Shown: positions 22,919 through 32,735 of the stretch, piece by piece
Numbering within the stretch: the stretch's first letter is position 1
Layout of the letters: every line of letters begins with the position of its first letter
Source: Alkalihalobacillus sp047302405
GTDB lineage: Bacteria > Bacillota > Bacilli > Bacillales > Bacillaceae_D
Assembly: GCF_047302405.1 (NCBI RefSeq)
Contig: NZ_CP154853.1
Coordinates: 62,001 to 126,000, forward strand
Direction of reading: 5' to 3'
Length of the DNA stretch: 64,000 nucleotides
Program-made: the position numbers and the translations under genes
Notes under the pieces: model-generated
The model's input: only the letters and a program-made list of their open reading frames with translations
Told to the model about the DNA's origin: nothing
Databases searched by the model: none

Positions 22919-25786
22919 ATGGCATTAGAAAACATAGTGGTAAAAGGGGCACGTTCTCATAATTTAAAAAATATCGATGTGACGATTCCGCGCGATAAAT
23001 TAGTCGTTTTGACAGGGTTGTCGGGTTCAGGAAAATCGTCGTTAGCGTTTGATACGATTTATGCCGAGGGGCAAAGGCGATATGTCGAATCCTTATCGGC
23101 CTATGCTAGGCAGTTTCTTGGGCAGATGGATAAGCCGGATGTTGATACGATTGAGGGGTTATCGCCTGCAATTTCTATTGATCAAAAAACAACGTCCAAA
23201 AATCCACGTTCAACGGTCGGTACAGTAACGGAAGTCTTTGATTATTTACGCTTATTATTTGCCCGGATTGGACACCCTGTTTGTCCTAAGCATGGGGTTG
23301 AGATATCTTCCCAAACGATTCAGCAAATGGTTGACCGTTTAAAAGAGTTTCCTGAGCGGACAAAGATGCAAATATTAGCTCCGCTTGTTTCAGGACGAAA
23401 AGGAACACATGTCAAAATTTTTGAAGATATTAAAAAGCAAGGTTATGTTCGCGTTCGAGTCAATGGAGAAATGCGTGAAGTCGCGGAGGACATTGAATTA
23501 GAAAAGAATAAAAAACATACGATTGAAGTCGTCATTGATCGGATTGTCATAAAAGAAGGAATTGAATCTCGATTAGCAGATTCACTAGAGACGGCTCTCG
23601 GTTTAGCTGATGGACGGGTTTTAGTCGATGTAATTGATGGGGAGGAATTGCTGTTTAGCCAGCATCATGCATGCCCAGAGTGTGGTTTTTCGATTCCAGA
23701 ATTAGAACCGAGAATGTTTTCCTTTAACAGTCCGTTTGGAGCATGCCCAAAATGTGATGGACTTGGGGTAAAGTTGGAGGTCGATTTGGAACTCGTGCTC
23801 CCAGATCGTTCTCGTTCCTTAAATGAGAATGCAATTGCACCTTGGGAATCGATTAGTTCACAGTATTATCCACAACTACTAGCATCAGTTTGTGAGCATT
23901 ATGGCATTGATATGGATACTCCGGTTAATGATTTACCTGAACATCAGCTAGATAAAATATTGTACGGTAGCGGCAAAGAAAAAATCTATTTCCGCTATGA
24001 AAATGAGTTTGGTCAAATACGCGAAAATCAGATTTTATTTGAAGGTGTTGTGAACAATGTTTCTAGACGTTATCATGATACGAGCTCTGATTATGTTCGT
24101 GAACAAATGGAAGGATACATGGCGGAAAAAGCTTGTCCTACATGTAAAGGGTATCGTTTAAAGAAAGAAATGTTAGCTGTTTTTGTTGGTGAGAAGCATA
24201 TCGGTCAAGTTACTTCTCTATCTGTTAAGGACGCGTTACGGTTTTTTAAAGGTTTAGAGTTAAGTGATAAAGATCAGGCGATTGCAAGGTTAATTTTAAA
24301 AGAAATTGAGGACCGTTTAGGGTTTTTAAACAATGTCGGGCTTGATTATTTGTCATTAAGCCGTTCGGCCGGTTCCTTGTCTGGTGGAGAAGCTCAACGG
24401 ATTCGGTTGGCCACCCAAATTGGTTCTTCTTTAATGGGCGTTTTATATATTTTGGATGAGCCTTCAATTGGCTTACATCAACGAGACAATGATCGTTTAA
24501 TTGAAACACTTGAATACATGCGAAACTTAGGGAATACGTTGATTGTGGTTGAGCATGATGAAGATACAATGCTTGCGGCAGACTATATTATTGATATTGG
24601 ACCTGGTGCTGGGGTTCATGGTGGTTTTATCATTGCTGAAGGAACACCTGAAGAAATTATGAATGATGAAAATTCCTTAACAGGGCAATATTTATCCGGG
24701 AAGAAGTTTATCCCGCTGCCTGAAAATCGTCGAGAGCATGATGGCCGTTACTTAAAGGTTAAAAAGGCGACTGAAAACAACTTACAAAATGTGTCGGTCG
24801 ACTTTCCACTTGGTCAATTTATTGCGGTAACAGGTGTTTCAGGTTCAGGAAAAAGTACTTTAATTAATGAAATTGTGTATAAAGCATTGGCTCAGAAGTT
24901 AAATCGTGCCAAAACGAAACCAGGTCAGCATAAAGAAATAGAAGGATTAGGTCATATTGATAAAGTGATTGAGATTGATCAATCGCCAATCGGGCGGACG
25001 CCACGTTCAAACCCGGCGACCTATACGGGAGTCTTTGATGATATTCGCGACGTTTTTGCGATCACAAATGAAGCAAAAATTCGTGGTTATAAGAAGGGGC
25101 GCTTTAGTTTTAATGTGAAAGGTGGTCGTTGTGAAGCTTGTCGAGGCGACGGTATCATTAAGATTGAAATGCATTTTTTACCGGATGTGTACGTACCATG
25201 TGAAATTTGTGAAGGAAAAAGATATAATCGTGAAACATTAGAAATAACCTATAAAGGAAAGACCATTGCTGATGTGCTCGAAATGACGGTGGAAGAAGGT
25301 CTTGACTTTTTTGCCAACATTCCTAAAATCAATCGTAAAATCCAAACATTAGTAGATGTCGGACTTGGATATGTTCGTCTCGGTCAGCCGGCGACAACCC
25401 TTTCAGGCGGTGAAGCTCAACGGGTGAAGCTTGCTTCTCAGCTTCATAAGCGTTCCACAGGAAAAACGATCTATATTTTAGATGAGCCAACGACTGGTTT
25501 GCATGTCGATGATATTTCCCGTTTGCTCCAAGTTCTTCATCGTCTTGTTGATAATGGCGATACCGTTCTCGTCATTGAACATAATTTAGATGTTATTAAA
25601 ACGGTCGATCATATCGTTGACCTTGGTCCTGAAGGTGGCGATAAAGGGGGAACTCTAGTTGCGGAAGGAACACCGGAACAAGTAGCGGAAGTGGAAGGCT
25701 CTTATACAGGGAAATACTTAAAACCGATTTTAATTCGCGACCAAGAAAGAATGAAGGAACAAAAAAAAGAATGGCAAAATGTATAA
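22919..25786 (+). CDS. uvrA: Excinuclease ABC subunit A
   Basis: A 955-residue UvrA, the damage sensor of nucleotide excision repair. It contains two ABC ATPase modules: Walker A GLSGSGKS (33-40) and GVSGSGKS in the second half, with two LSGGEAQR signatures. Zinc-finger cysteines are visible in CPECGF, CPKC, CEACRG and CEICEG. It dimerises, loads UvrB onto lesions and leaves. It is co-transcribed with uvrB under LexA control. Confidence 0.97.
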   Translation: MALENIVVKGARSHNLKNIDVTIPRDKLVVLTGLSGSGKSSLAFDTIYAEGQRRYVESLSAYARQFLGQMDKPDVDTIEGLSPAISIDQKTTSKNPRSTVGTVTEVFDYLRLLFARIGHPVCPKHGVEISSQTIQQMVDRLKEFPERTKMQILAPLVSGRKGTHVKIFEDIKKQGYVRVRVNGEMREVAEDIELEKNKKHTIEVVIDRIVIKEGIESRLADSLETALGLADGRVLVDVIDGEELLFSQHHACPECGFSIPELEPRMFSFNSPFGACPKCDGLGVKLEVDLELVLPDRSRSLNENAIAPWESISSQYYPQLLASVCEHYGIDMDTPVNDLPEHQLDKILYGSGKEKIYFRYENEFGQIRENQILFEGVVNNVSRRYHDTSSDYVREQMEGYMAEKACPTCKGYRLKKEMLAVFVGEKHIGQVTSLSVKDALRFFKGLELSDKDQAIARLILKEIEDRLGFLNNVGLDYLSLSRSAGSLSGGEAQRIRLATQIGSSLMGVLYILDEPSIGLHQRDNDRLIETLEYMRNLGNTLIVVEHDEDTMLAADYIIDIGPGAGVHGGFIIAEGTPEEIMNDENSLTGQYLSGKKFIPLPENRREHDGRYLKVKKATENNLQNVSVDFPLGQFIAVTGVSGSGKSTLINEIVYKALAQKLNRAKTKPGQHKEIEGLGHIDKVIEIDQSPIGRTPRSNPATYTGVFDDIRDVFAITNEAKIRGYKKGRFSFNVKGGRCEACRGDGIIKIEMHFLPDVYVPCEICEGKRYNRETLEITYKGKTIADVLEMTVEEGLDFFANIPKINRKIQTLVDVGLGYVRLGQPATTLSGGEAQRVKLASQLHKRSTGKTIYILDEPTTGLHVDDISRLLQVLHRLVDNGDTVLVIEHNLDVIKTVDHIVDLGPEGGDKGGTLVAEGTPEQVAEVEGSYTGKYLKPILIRDQERMKEQKKEWQNV

Positions 25787-25876
25787 ATCATGAAACATTT
25801 TGATTTCTCATTTCGTAACACTTATTAATAGCCTATTTTTCACCGAAGGGTACGAAAAAACGAAGGAGTGTAAAAA

Positions 25877-26998
25877 ATGGAAGAAAGAAAAATGATTTTA
25901 AAGATGATTGAAGATGGGAAAATTACTGCTGAAGAAGGAATTCGTTTATTAGAAGCGATGGAGCAGAAAGGGACAGAACGTTTAAGTGAAACGAGCTCAA
26001 AAACAGAAGCGAAAGGACAATTTTTATCAACAGATGTGAATTGGGATGCTGGAGAAGAGTATCGTGAGCGTCATCGTCAAACCCAATCAAGCTCGTCCAA
26101 TAATAAACTAGCTGACTTTTTTGATACGGCGATCCAAAAGATTAAAGACTTTGATTTAGATTTTAATTTTGGTTCCTCGACCGTGATTAACCATGTTTTT
26201 CAACATCGTGATGTTTCCCCGCATTCACTGGATATATCTTTGGAGAATGGAACGGTAGATGTGAGACCGTGGGATGAACCTGATGTGCGTGTTGAATGTG
26301 AAGCGAAGATTTATCGTGTGCGAGATACGGATGAAGCAAGAAAAGTCCTTCTTCAAGAAACGACTTTTTTAGTCGATGATAATAAGCTTTTATTCCATAC
26401 GAAAGTAAAGACGATGAAAGTAAAAGCGATCGTCTATGTACCGAAAACATTATTTGAACATGTGAAGTTTTATACGTTTAACGGACAAATATCAGGTGAG
26501 AAGATTTCGACGACTTCATTTGAAGCGAATACGTTAAATGGTCCGATTCAATTTTCGAACTTAAAAGCGAAAAAAGTGAATGCAGAGACCGTAAATGGTG
26601 CGATTGAATTAAAGTCTTCTAGTGCTGAATTAATTGATGCCAAGACGGTCAATGGCACAATCACAATCGACGGAAAATATCATGACGCTGATTTAGAGAC
26701 GGTGAACGGGACGATTACCTATAATCTTGATCCTTTCAGTGATCCTAGCTATTTGGATGTGAAAGCAGCGACAGGAAGTATTCATTTAAGTTTCCCTGAT
26801 GACGTTCGTGTCGAGGCGAAATTAAAAACAAATGTTGGAGGCTATTCTGTTCATTTACCTGAATATGAAGTGATTGAGGAGAAAAAGGAATTTGCTCAAA
26901 AGAATATTTCTTTTGTTGCTAACCAAGAGGCTTCTCCACGTTTAAAAGTTTATGCGATCACAAATACAGGTTCGATTAATGTCAAAGAGCGTGAGTAA
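25877..26998 (+). CDS. yvlB: YvlB-like protein with DUF4097 beta-repeat domain
   Basis: A 373-residue soluble protein. The N-terminal helical motif (MILKMIEDGKITAEEGIRLL, about 6-28) is shared by Bacillus YvlB and related proteins. A variable linker follows, and from about 110 a DUF4097 beta-rich domain with repeated short strands such as NGTVDV, NGPIQF, NGAIEL, NGTITI. There is no signal peptide. The yvlBCD cluster in B. subtilis belongs to envelope-stress regulons; a role in the envelope stress response is inferred. GAAGGAG precedes the ATG. Confidence 0.8.
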   Translation: MEERKMILKMIEDGKITAEEGIRLLEAMEQKGTERLSETSSKTEAKGQFLSTDVNWDAGEEYRERHRQTQSSSSNNKLADFFDTAIQKIKDFDLDFNFGSSTVINHVFQHRDVSPHSLDISLENGTVDVRPWDEPDVRVECEAKIYRVRDTDEARKVLLQETTFLVDDNKLLFHTKVKTMKVKAIVYVPKTLFEHVKFYTFNGQISGEKISTTSFEANTLNGPIQFSNLKAKKVNAETVNGAIELKSSSAELIDAKTVNGTITIDGKYHDADLETVNGTITYNLDPFSDPSYLDVKAATGSIHLSFPDDVRVEAKLKTNVGGYSVHLPEYEVIEEKKEFAQKNISFVANQEASPRLKVYAITNTGSINVKERE

Positions 26999-27067
26999 CT
27001 GAGTTCGTATAAATGTAAAAGTTTTAAATAAAGAACAAGAGGGTAATCTCTAAGTGAGGTGAAATGG

Positions 27068-27262
27068 ATGAAACGTTTGTATAGAGACCAAGATGATCGA
27101 AAACTAGCGGGAATTTGTGCTGGTGTTGCTAAATATTTTAATATCGATCCAACACTTGTAAGAATTATTACCGTTGCCGTATTTTTTATGACAGGTGGAT
27201 TCCCGGTCCTCTTCGCATACATCATTGGTGCTTTTATCATTCCGAATGAAGGAGATTACTAA
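27068..27262 (+). CDS. yvlC: PspC-domain small membrane protein YvlC
   Basis: A 64-residue PspC-domain protein: a basic start (MKRLYRDQDDRKLAG), the motif GVAKYFNIDPTLVRI and one long hydrophobic segment. PspC proteins belong to phage-shock-type membrane stress systems. GAGGTG lies 6 bases before ATG 27068; a GTG at 27059 falls inside that site. It is between yvlB and yvlD, with the yvlD ATG one base after its stop. Confidence 0.85.
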   Translation: MKRLYRDQDDRKLAGICAGVAKYFNIDPTLVRIITVAVFFMTGGFPVLFAYIIGAFIIPNEGDY

Positions 27263-27263
27263 G

Positions 27264-27608
27264 ATGAGATGGTTAATTGGACTTCTTTTAAATGCAGGAT
27301 TATTAATGCTATTAGCACAAGTATTTGAAGGGTTTTATATTAGTGGGTTTATTGCCGCCATAATCGCTAGTTTAGTCTTATCGGTTATTAACCTGACTGT
27401 GAAGCCTATCTTACTCTTTTTTACTTTTCCAATTACGATTTTAACTTTAGGATTATTCCTCTTAGTCATTAATGCTGTGACTTTATTATTGACGGCGTTT
27501 ATTATGGGAAGTTATTTTACAATCGAAGGATTTGGTCTCGCTGTTTTAGCGGCCCTTATCATTTCAATTGTGCAAACTTTTGTGATTAAACCCGTCAAAA
27601 ATGCCTAA
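27264..27608 (+). CDS. yvlD: Phage-holin-family membrane protein YvlD
   Basis: A 114-residue protein of the PF04020 (phage holin 4 superfamily 2) type with four hydrophobic segments and the family motif NLTVKPILLFFTFP. The name reflects distant similarity; it is not evidence of a prophage. AAGGAG lies 9 bases before ATG 27264, inside the end of yvlC, so the two are translationally coupled. Confidence 0.85.
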   Translation: MRWLIGLLLNAGLLMLLAQVFEGFYISGFIAAIIASLVLSVINLTVKPILLFFTFPITILTLGLFLLVINAVTLLLTAFIMGSYFTIEGFGLAVLAALIISIVQTFVIKPVKNA

Positions 27609-27630
27609 TAGTAACGATAAAAAATGAATG

Positions 27631-27664
27631 AGCCTGCCGCCTTTGTGCGGTATGGCTTTTTTTG
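27631..27664 (+). terminator. Terminator of yvlBCD
   Basis: AGCC-CCGC paired with GCGG-GGCT around CTTTGT, then seven T. Confidence 0.9.
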
Positions 27665-27845
27665 TGGTTTGTTTTTGGGGAAATAAGGGTAGAAGTTCGT
27701 ATAGGGATTAAACTATGTGTGGCATATGTAGAAAACTGTAGAGGTTTGGTGAATATGAGCTACCTTTTCTATCAATAGAGGACATTATTGAGTTTTTAAT
27801 TACAGAAAATTTCGAATCTAGTCGGATTGACTCAGCTAAAACCTA

Positions 27846-27876
27846 TTGAAAAGGCCCACAAAAAATATGTTAAAAT
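27846..27876 (+). promoter_or_regulatory. Promoter of the amidase gene
   Basis: TTGAAA (27846-27851) and, 19 bases on, TAAAAT (27871-27876) preceded by TGT, an extended -10. Confidence 0.5.
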
Positions 27877-27908
27877 CTATAGAAAATTCACAAAAGGGAG
27901 GAAGTAGA

Positions 27909-28769
27909 TTGAAAAAGATCATAAAATTAGCAGTAGTGCTATCCCTGTTTTTAATCGTTGTTTTATGGAATTCAAATGGAGCGGCCGAAACCAATACTCG
28001 ATTAGGGAAAGTGCAAACTCAGACAGGTGGTTCGTTAAATGTTCGAGACCTCCCCAATGTAGATTCAGAAATTATTGGTCACTTAAAAGTAGGACAACTA
28101 GTAGAGTATGTCGCGGTTAATGGTGGGTGGGGAAAAATAACGTATAACGGAAGAGTTGGATATATAAATTTAGATTATATGTCTAACAGTAGTGAACAAA
28201 CAGTGTACGTTCCAACGAATGCCACTTCTGAAAACAACTCAAGTCAACAAGAAATCCGTCAAATTGTCATTGATCCTGGTCATGGAGGGAGAGATCCAGG
28301 AGGGCATACGGTTGATGTGGAAGAAAAAGCGATTGTGCTCGATGTAGTCAAAAGGGTAAAAGATAAACTGCTTTATGATGGTTATGAAGTGATCATGACG
28401 AGAGAAACGGATACGTATATTTCTTTGGAAAGCCGTGTAAGTGTCGCTAACGACCATAATGCTGACTTATTTTTAAGCATACATGCGAATATCGCGGACG
28501 ACAGCTCTGTTAATGGAGTCGAAACACATTATATCGGTGATTCAGCCTCATTTGCTCAATTATTACAAACGACAATTGTTAATACTGTAAATACGAACGA
28601 TCGAGGGTTATTTGAGAGTCCATTCTATGTGCTAAGAAACACCAATATGTTATCGGTTCTTTTAGAAATAGGATATCTAACCAATGATCATGACCTTTAT
28701 TTGTTACAAACAGAAAGTCATAAAGAGCAATTAGCCAATGCCATTGTATATGCGATTAAAGGTTATTAG
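27909..28769 (+). CDS. N-acetylmuramoyl-L-alanine amidase with SH3 domain
   Basis: A 286-residue exported hydrolase. A hydrophobic signal or anchor (about 3-20) is followed by a bacterial SH3 domain (about 32-92, GSLNVRDLP) for wall binding and an Amidase_3 domain (about 115-285). The zinc site is visible: His in DPGHGG, Glu in VEEKAI, His in SIHAN, and the catalytic Glu in LLEIGYLTN. It cleaves the bond between N-acetylmuramic acid and the peptide stem. The start is TTG 27909, seven bases after GGGAGG; an in-frame ATG at 27846 lies on the -35. I do not know a one-to-one B. subtilis counterpart at this place. Confidence 0.88.
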   Translation: MKKIIKLAVVLSLFLIVVLWNSNGAAETNTRLGKVQTQTGGSLNVRDLPNVDSEIIGHLKVGQLVEYVAVNGGWGKITYNGRVGYINLDYMSNSSEQTVYVPTNATSENNSSQQEIRQIVIDPGHGGRDPGGHTVDVEEKAIVLDVVKRVKDKLLYDGYEVIMTRETDTYISLESRVSVANDHNADLFLSIHANIADDSSVNGVETHYIGDSASFAQLLQTTIVNTVNTNDRGLFESPFYVLRNTNMLSVLLEIGYLTNDHDLYLLQTESHKEQLANAIVYAIKGY

Positions 28770-28847
28770 TTTAATAGATTTTAATAAGAGATTAAAAGGG
28801 TTATAGCGGTAATAAATAGAAAGTAAAATGTTAACAAGCTTTGAACG

Positions 28848-28890
28848 AGTTGGCACTGAAGTCATTTGAACTTATGTGCCAGCTTTTTTT
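28848..28890 (+). terminator. Terminator of the amidase gene
   Basis: TGGCAC paired with GTGCCA, with inner AGT/ACT, followed by CTTTTTTT. Confidence 0.85.
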
Positions 28891-29224
28891 GATCGTTAGT
28901 GGAGCAAGTCATAAGCAAAGCGACTGATGCCCACATTTCGCTTCAACACGGCTTCGCAGGTGGAGTTCGATAAATGGAATCAAGAAAATGAGAGTTTTAT
29001 TTGAAAACATGATAAAATGGAAGGCATAGTTTAGTACTGATCATTTATGAATTAAATAAATTTTGTTCGATCTATGTTTGATTAAGACTGAATAGGTTTA
29101 TTTTTAGCAGAGCGAATGAAAGAAAAGATGTTCGAATTGTGGTTAAGTGTCAGCATAGAGGCAAGAACAGGTAAGTGAATCATCATCCTAAGAGTGTAGA
29201 TTATGAAGTAAGGTGGGGGCTTTT
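28891..29224. other. Upstream region of hprK
   Basis: No gene, repeat or clear RNA is seen in these 330 bases. GATAAAAT near 29010 may be part of a promoter but lacks a convincing -35. Confidence 0.4.
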
Positions 29225-30160
29225 GTGGGTAAACTAAATGCGAATGATTTAATCGAGAGGTTTCAATTTGAATTGCTTGCTGGGGAAGAGGGAATTTATC
29301 GTCCGATTACGACGAGTGATATTTCACGGCCAGGGATTGAGATGGCTGGTTTTTTTACGTATTATCCAGCAAAAAGAATTCAGTTAATTGGAAAAACAGA
29401 GCTCTCCTTTTTTGAGCGCTTAGCGACAGAGGAAAAGAAGGAACGGATGTTAAATTTATGTACATATGATACACCGGCAATCATTTTGTCACGTGGGTTC
29501 GATGTTCCTCCAGAATTGGTCGAGGCGGCTGAGGAAAATGGGGTGCCGTTACTGAGATCACCTATGACGACGACTCGTTTAAGTGGTCGGATTACTGATT
29601 ATCTCGAGAGTGAGCTTGCACCGATGACGGCGGTTCATGGGGTACTAGTGGATATTTACGGAATTGGGGTTCTGATTACCGGAAGTAGTGGAGTCGGTAA
29701 AAGTGAGACCGCTCTTGATCTGATTCGTCGTGGACATCGATTGGTCGCTGATGATTCAGTTGAAATTCGTCAAGAGCATGGTAATACGTTGATTGGAAAA
29801 CCACCCGAGTTGCTTCAGCATTTGCTCGAGATTCGTGGGTTAGGGATTATTAACGCCATGACATTATTTGGCGCGGGGGCGGTTCGTCCACATAAACGAA
29901 TTGTGCTCTGTATTCATTTAGAGCTTTGGGATCAAAAGAAAGCCTATGACCGATTAGGGCTTGAGGAAGAAATGATTAAAATTATGGATACGGAAGTTCC
30001 GAAATTAACGATTCCTGTTCGACCTGGTCGAAATCTTGCTGTGTTAATTGAAGTGGCCGCGATGAATCATCGTTTGAAAAAGTTAGGTTTTAATGCTGCG
30101 CAAGATTTTTCGGCAAAATTAACCGAGCTTATTGAAGATAGTGATAGTGAAGAGTATTAA
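29225..30160 (+). CDS. hprK: HPr kinase/phosphorylase
   Basis: A 311-residue enzyme that phosphorylates HPr and Crh at Ser46 when glycolytic intermediates are high and removes the phosphate with inorganic phosphate when they are low. Walker A is GSSGVGKS, and the family signature LEIRGLGIIN is present. GTG 29225 follows AAGGTGGGGG by about 6 bases and gives the normal length; a GTG at 29213 lies within the ribosome binding site. Together with crh at 48549 and the cre site at 57622 it forms the CcpA control system. Confidence 0.95.
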   Translation: MGKLNANDLIERFQFELLAGEEGIYRPITTSDISRPGIEMAGFFTYYPAKRIQLIGKTELSFFERLATEEKKERMLNLCTYDTPAIILSRGFDVPPELVEAAEENGVPLLRSPMTTTRLSGRITDYLESELAPMTAVHGVLVDIYGIGVLITGSSGVGKSETALDLIRRGHRLVADDSVEIRQEHGNTLIGKPPELLQHLLEIRGLGIINAMTLFGAGAVRPHKRIVLCIHLELWDQKKAYDRLGLEEEMIKIMDTEVPKLTIPVRPGRNLAVLIEVAAMNHRLKKLGFNAAQDFSAKLTELIEDSDSEEY

Positions 30161-30223
30161 ACCGCTAGCGAAGTTTGTTTAATCTAGAAAGAAAAACGAC
30201 TAGAAACCATTAGAGGTGGAAAT

Positions 30224-31087
30224 ATGAATGAACCATTAAATCGAGTTTTTTTAGAAATAGGACCATTGACCATTTACTGGTATGGGCTCATTATCATGTT
30301 TGGTGTTTTTGTTGGCTATTTAATCGCAACGAAGGAAACGAAACGTCTTGGATTACCAAAGGATACGTTTGCTGATCTATTGTTATTTGCGGTGCCGATT
30401 GCGATTATCTCAGCTCGCCTGTATTATGTGATCTTTCGCTGGGATCAATTTGCTGATAATCCGATTAGTGCCTTATACATATGGGAAGGCGGTATCGCGA
30501 TTCATGGGGCGCTTATCGGAAGTGTGTTAACCGCGTATTTCTTTACGAAAAGAAAAGAATTGTCTTTTTGGCAAATTACGGATATTGCGGCCCCAAGTAT
30601 TTTGCTCGGACAGGCGATAGGCCGCTGGGGAAACTTCATGAACCAGGAAGTTTACGGGGGCGAAGTAATGAGAGAGTTTCTCGAAGGACTTTTTTTACCA
30701 GAATTTATTATTAATCAAATGTATATTAATGGTACCTATTACCATCCGACGTTCTTATATGAGTCGATTTGGAGTATAATCGGAGTTGCGATTTTATTAT
30801 ATTTACGTCGTCTGAACCTGCGCCAAGGGGAAATTTTCTTAACCTATGTTGTTTGGTATTCAGTCGGTCGTTTCTTTATCGAGGGAATTCGTTTAGATTA
30901 TTTATTAATAGGTAATCTGTTGAAGACGGCTCAAGTTATTTCGATTATTTTGGTGATTTGGGCGATTATTACGTTCATTTACCGTAGGCTACAACCAGAT
31001 ACACCAAGGTATTTAGATTTGCCAGCTAGTTTGCAAAAACATAAAGCAAATAAAAAGAATTCAAACAAGAAGAAAAAGAAAAAATAG
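30224..31087 (+). CDS. lgt: Prolipoprotein diacylglyceryl transferase
   Basis: A 287-residue polytopic membrane enzyme that moves a diacylglyceryl group from phosphatidylglycerol to the lipobox cysteine of prolipoproteins. The conserved HGALIG and GRWGNFMNQE motifs are visible, and about seven hydrophobic helices. The C-terminus is a lysine-rich tail (KKNSNKKKKKK). It follows hprK by 63 bases with GAGGTGG. Lipoproteins in this window (cccB, the sugar-binding protein, the edge-truncated protein) are its substrates. Confidence 0.95.
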   Translation: MNEPLNRVFLEIGPLTIYWYGLIIMFGVFVGYLIATKETKRLGLPKDTFADLLLFAVPIAIISARLYYVIFRWDQFADNPISALYIWEGGIAIHGALIGSVLTAYFFTKRKELSFWQITDIAAPSILLGQAIGRWGNFMNQEVYGGEVMREFLEGLFLPEFIINQMYINGTYYHPTFLYESIWSIIGVAILLYLRRLNLRQGEIFLTYVVWYSVGRFFIEGIRLDYLLIGNLLKTAQVISIILVIWAIITFIYRRLQPDTPRYLDLPASLQKHKANKKNSNKKKKKK

Positions 31088-31135
31088 AGATAAGAAGAAA
31101 GACACAAGAGAGAAATGGTGATGAGGAGTGGTCCA

Positions 31136-32098
31136 ATGGGGATGTTAAAACGAGGGTTACTCGTAGGCTTACAAACAACTTGGTCATTAGCAAAAATTAT
31201 TTTTCCAATTACATTGATTGTTACGATTTTAGGGCATACGCCTGTTTTAGGTTGGGTAGCTCATTTACTTGCTCCTTTTTTAGGGGTAATAGGATTGCCT
31301 GGAGAAGCAGCGATTCCACTAGTTGTGGGGAATTTCTTGAACTTATACGCAGGAATTGGGGCGATTTTATCACTTGAATTAACGGTTAAAGAAGTGTTTA
31401 TTTTAGCGTTAATGCTCTCGTTTTCGCATAATTTAATTATCGAATCGGCTGTGGCAAAAAAGGTCGGTTTAAGAGTTTCAGTAGTATTAGCCGTTCGAAT
31501 TGGGCTTGCTTTAGTTGCAGCGTTTTTAGTGAATATTCTTTGGCAGGGTGGACAAGAAACGGCACAATATGGCTTTATTGGAACTTCGGATTCAGCCGCA
31601 GCAGAGCCAGTAACGGGCTGGTTTGCGATTGCGTGGTCAGGAATAGAAAGTGCTTTATACGGTTCGTTTCAATTAGCCTTAATTGTCATTCCGTTAATGG
31701 TGATCATCCAAATTATGCGTGAGAAAAATTGGTTGAGGCTGATTGCGAAGGCGATGTCGCCATTCACTAGGTTGTTGGGGATTCGTGAAAATACATCGAC
31801 TACACTTGCTTCTGGTTTAACGATTGGTTTAGCTTACGGTGCAGGAGTGATGACCCAAGCAGTGAAGGAGGATGGAGTGAAAAAGAAAGATTTATATTTA
31901 GTCTTTATTTTCCTTGTTGCCTGTCATGCTGTGGTGGAGGATACGGTTGTCTTTATCCCACTAGGTATACCGGTTCTGCCACTCCTCATCATTCGTCTTG
32001 TCACGGCGATTGTGTTAACGATGATTATTGCTTTCGTTTGGAATCGAATTGAACAAAAAAGAACTCATCAAGGAAAGGAAGCCACATATGAGCATTAA
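31136..32098 (+). CDS. yvoD: Nucleoside-recognition (Gate) domain membrane protein YvoD
   Basis: A 320-residue membrane protein with about eight hydrophobic segments and a nucleoside recognition (Gate) domain, matching yvoD between lgt and ppaX in B. subtilis. Function is unknown; the domain occurs in nucleoside and ion transporters and in spore maturation proteins. I start at ATG 31136, seven bases after GAGGAG. ATG 31115 has no ribosome binding site. It overlaps ppaX by 11 bases. Confidence 0.8.
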   Translation: MGMLKRGLLVGLQTTWSLAKIIFPITLIVTILGHTPVLGWVAHLLAPFLGVIGLPGEAAIPLVVGNFLNLYAGIGAILSLELTVKEVFILALMLSFSHNLIIESAVAKKVGLRVSVVLAVRIGLALVAAFLVNILWQGGQETAQYGFIGTSDSAAAEPVTGWFAIAWSGIESALYGSFQLALIVIPLMVIIQIMREKNWLRLIAKAMSPFTRLLGIRENTSTTLASGLTIGLAYGAGVMTQAVKEDGVKKKDLYLVFIFLVACHAVVEDTVVFIPLGIPVLPLLIIRLVTAIVLTMIIAFVWNRIEQKRTHQGKEATYEH

Positions 32099-32735
32099 AA
32101 CACTATTATTTGATTTAGATGGAACGTTGATTAATACAAATGATTTAATTATTGCTTCATTTTTGCATACGTTGGAGCAGTATCAACCTGGTCGTTATAA
32201 ACGTGAGGATGTCATCCCATTTATCGGCCCTCCACTTGTTGATAGTTTTCAACAGGTCGACCGAGAAAAAACGGAAGAAATGATTGGTGTATACCGCACG
32301 TTTAATCATGCAAAACATGATGAGCTAGTGACCGAGTACGAGGGAGTTTATGAAGCGATTGAAACTTTACATAAACAAGGTTTCAAGCTCGCCGTTGTCA
32401 CATCAAAAATTAGTCAAACCGCCCATATGGGGTTAAAATTAACCGGATTAGACAAGTTCTTTGATGTTGTGGTTGCCCTCGATCATGTCAAAAAAAGCAA
32501 ACCAGATCCAGAGCCAATCGATTTAGCTTTAGAGCAGCTTGACTCTACAAGGGAAGAAGCGATCATGGTTGGCGATAGCGATTTTGATATTCTAGCAGGA
32601 AAAAATGCGAATATGAAAACCGCGGCAGTCGCTTGGTCGATTAAAGGGGAAGATGTTCTTCGTTCTTATAATCCAGACTTTATGTTAGAGGATATGCGTG
32701 ACCTACTTGATATTGTCGGAGTTACCCAAAAATGA
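32088..32735 (+). CDS. ppaX: Pyrophosphatase PpaX (HAD family)
   Basis: A 215-residue HAD-superfamily hydrolase. Motif I is DLDGT with the nucleophilic Asp near residue 9, motif II is TSKIS, and motif III/IV is MVGDSDFD. In B. subtilis PpaX hydrolyses the pyrophosphate released when HprK dephosphorylates P-Ser-HPr, and the gene is in the hprK operon, as here. Start ATG 32088 follows AAGGAAAG; the frame open from 32028 lies within yvoD. Confidence 0.92.
   Translation: MSIKTLLFDLDGTLINTNDLIIASFLHTLEQYQPGRYKREDVIPFIGPPLVDSFQQVDREKTEEMIGVYRTFNHAKHDELVTEYEGVYEAIETLHKQGFKLAVVTSKISQTAHMGLKLTGLDKFFDVVVALDHVKKSKPDPEPIDLALEQLDSTREEAIMVGDSDFDILAGKNANMKTAAVAWSIKGEDVLRSYNPDFMLEDMRDLLDIVGVTQK

Noticed and set aside
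27264..27608. Phage origin for the holin-family protein
   Set aside because: The gene is part of the conserved yvlBCD cluster and no other phage gene is present.
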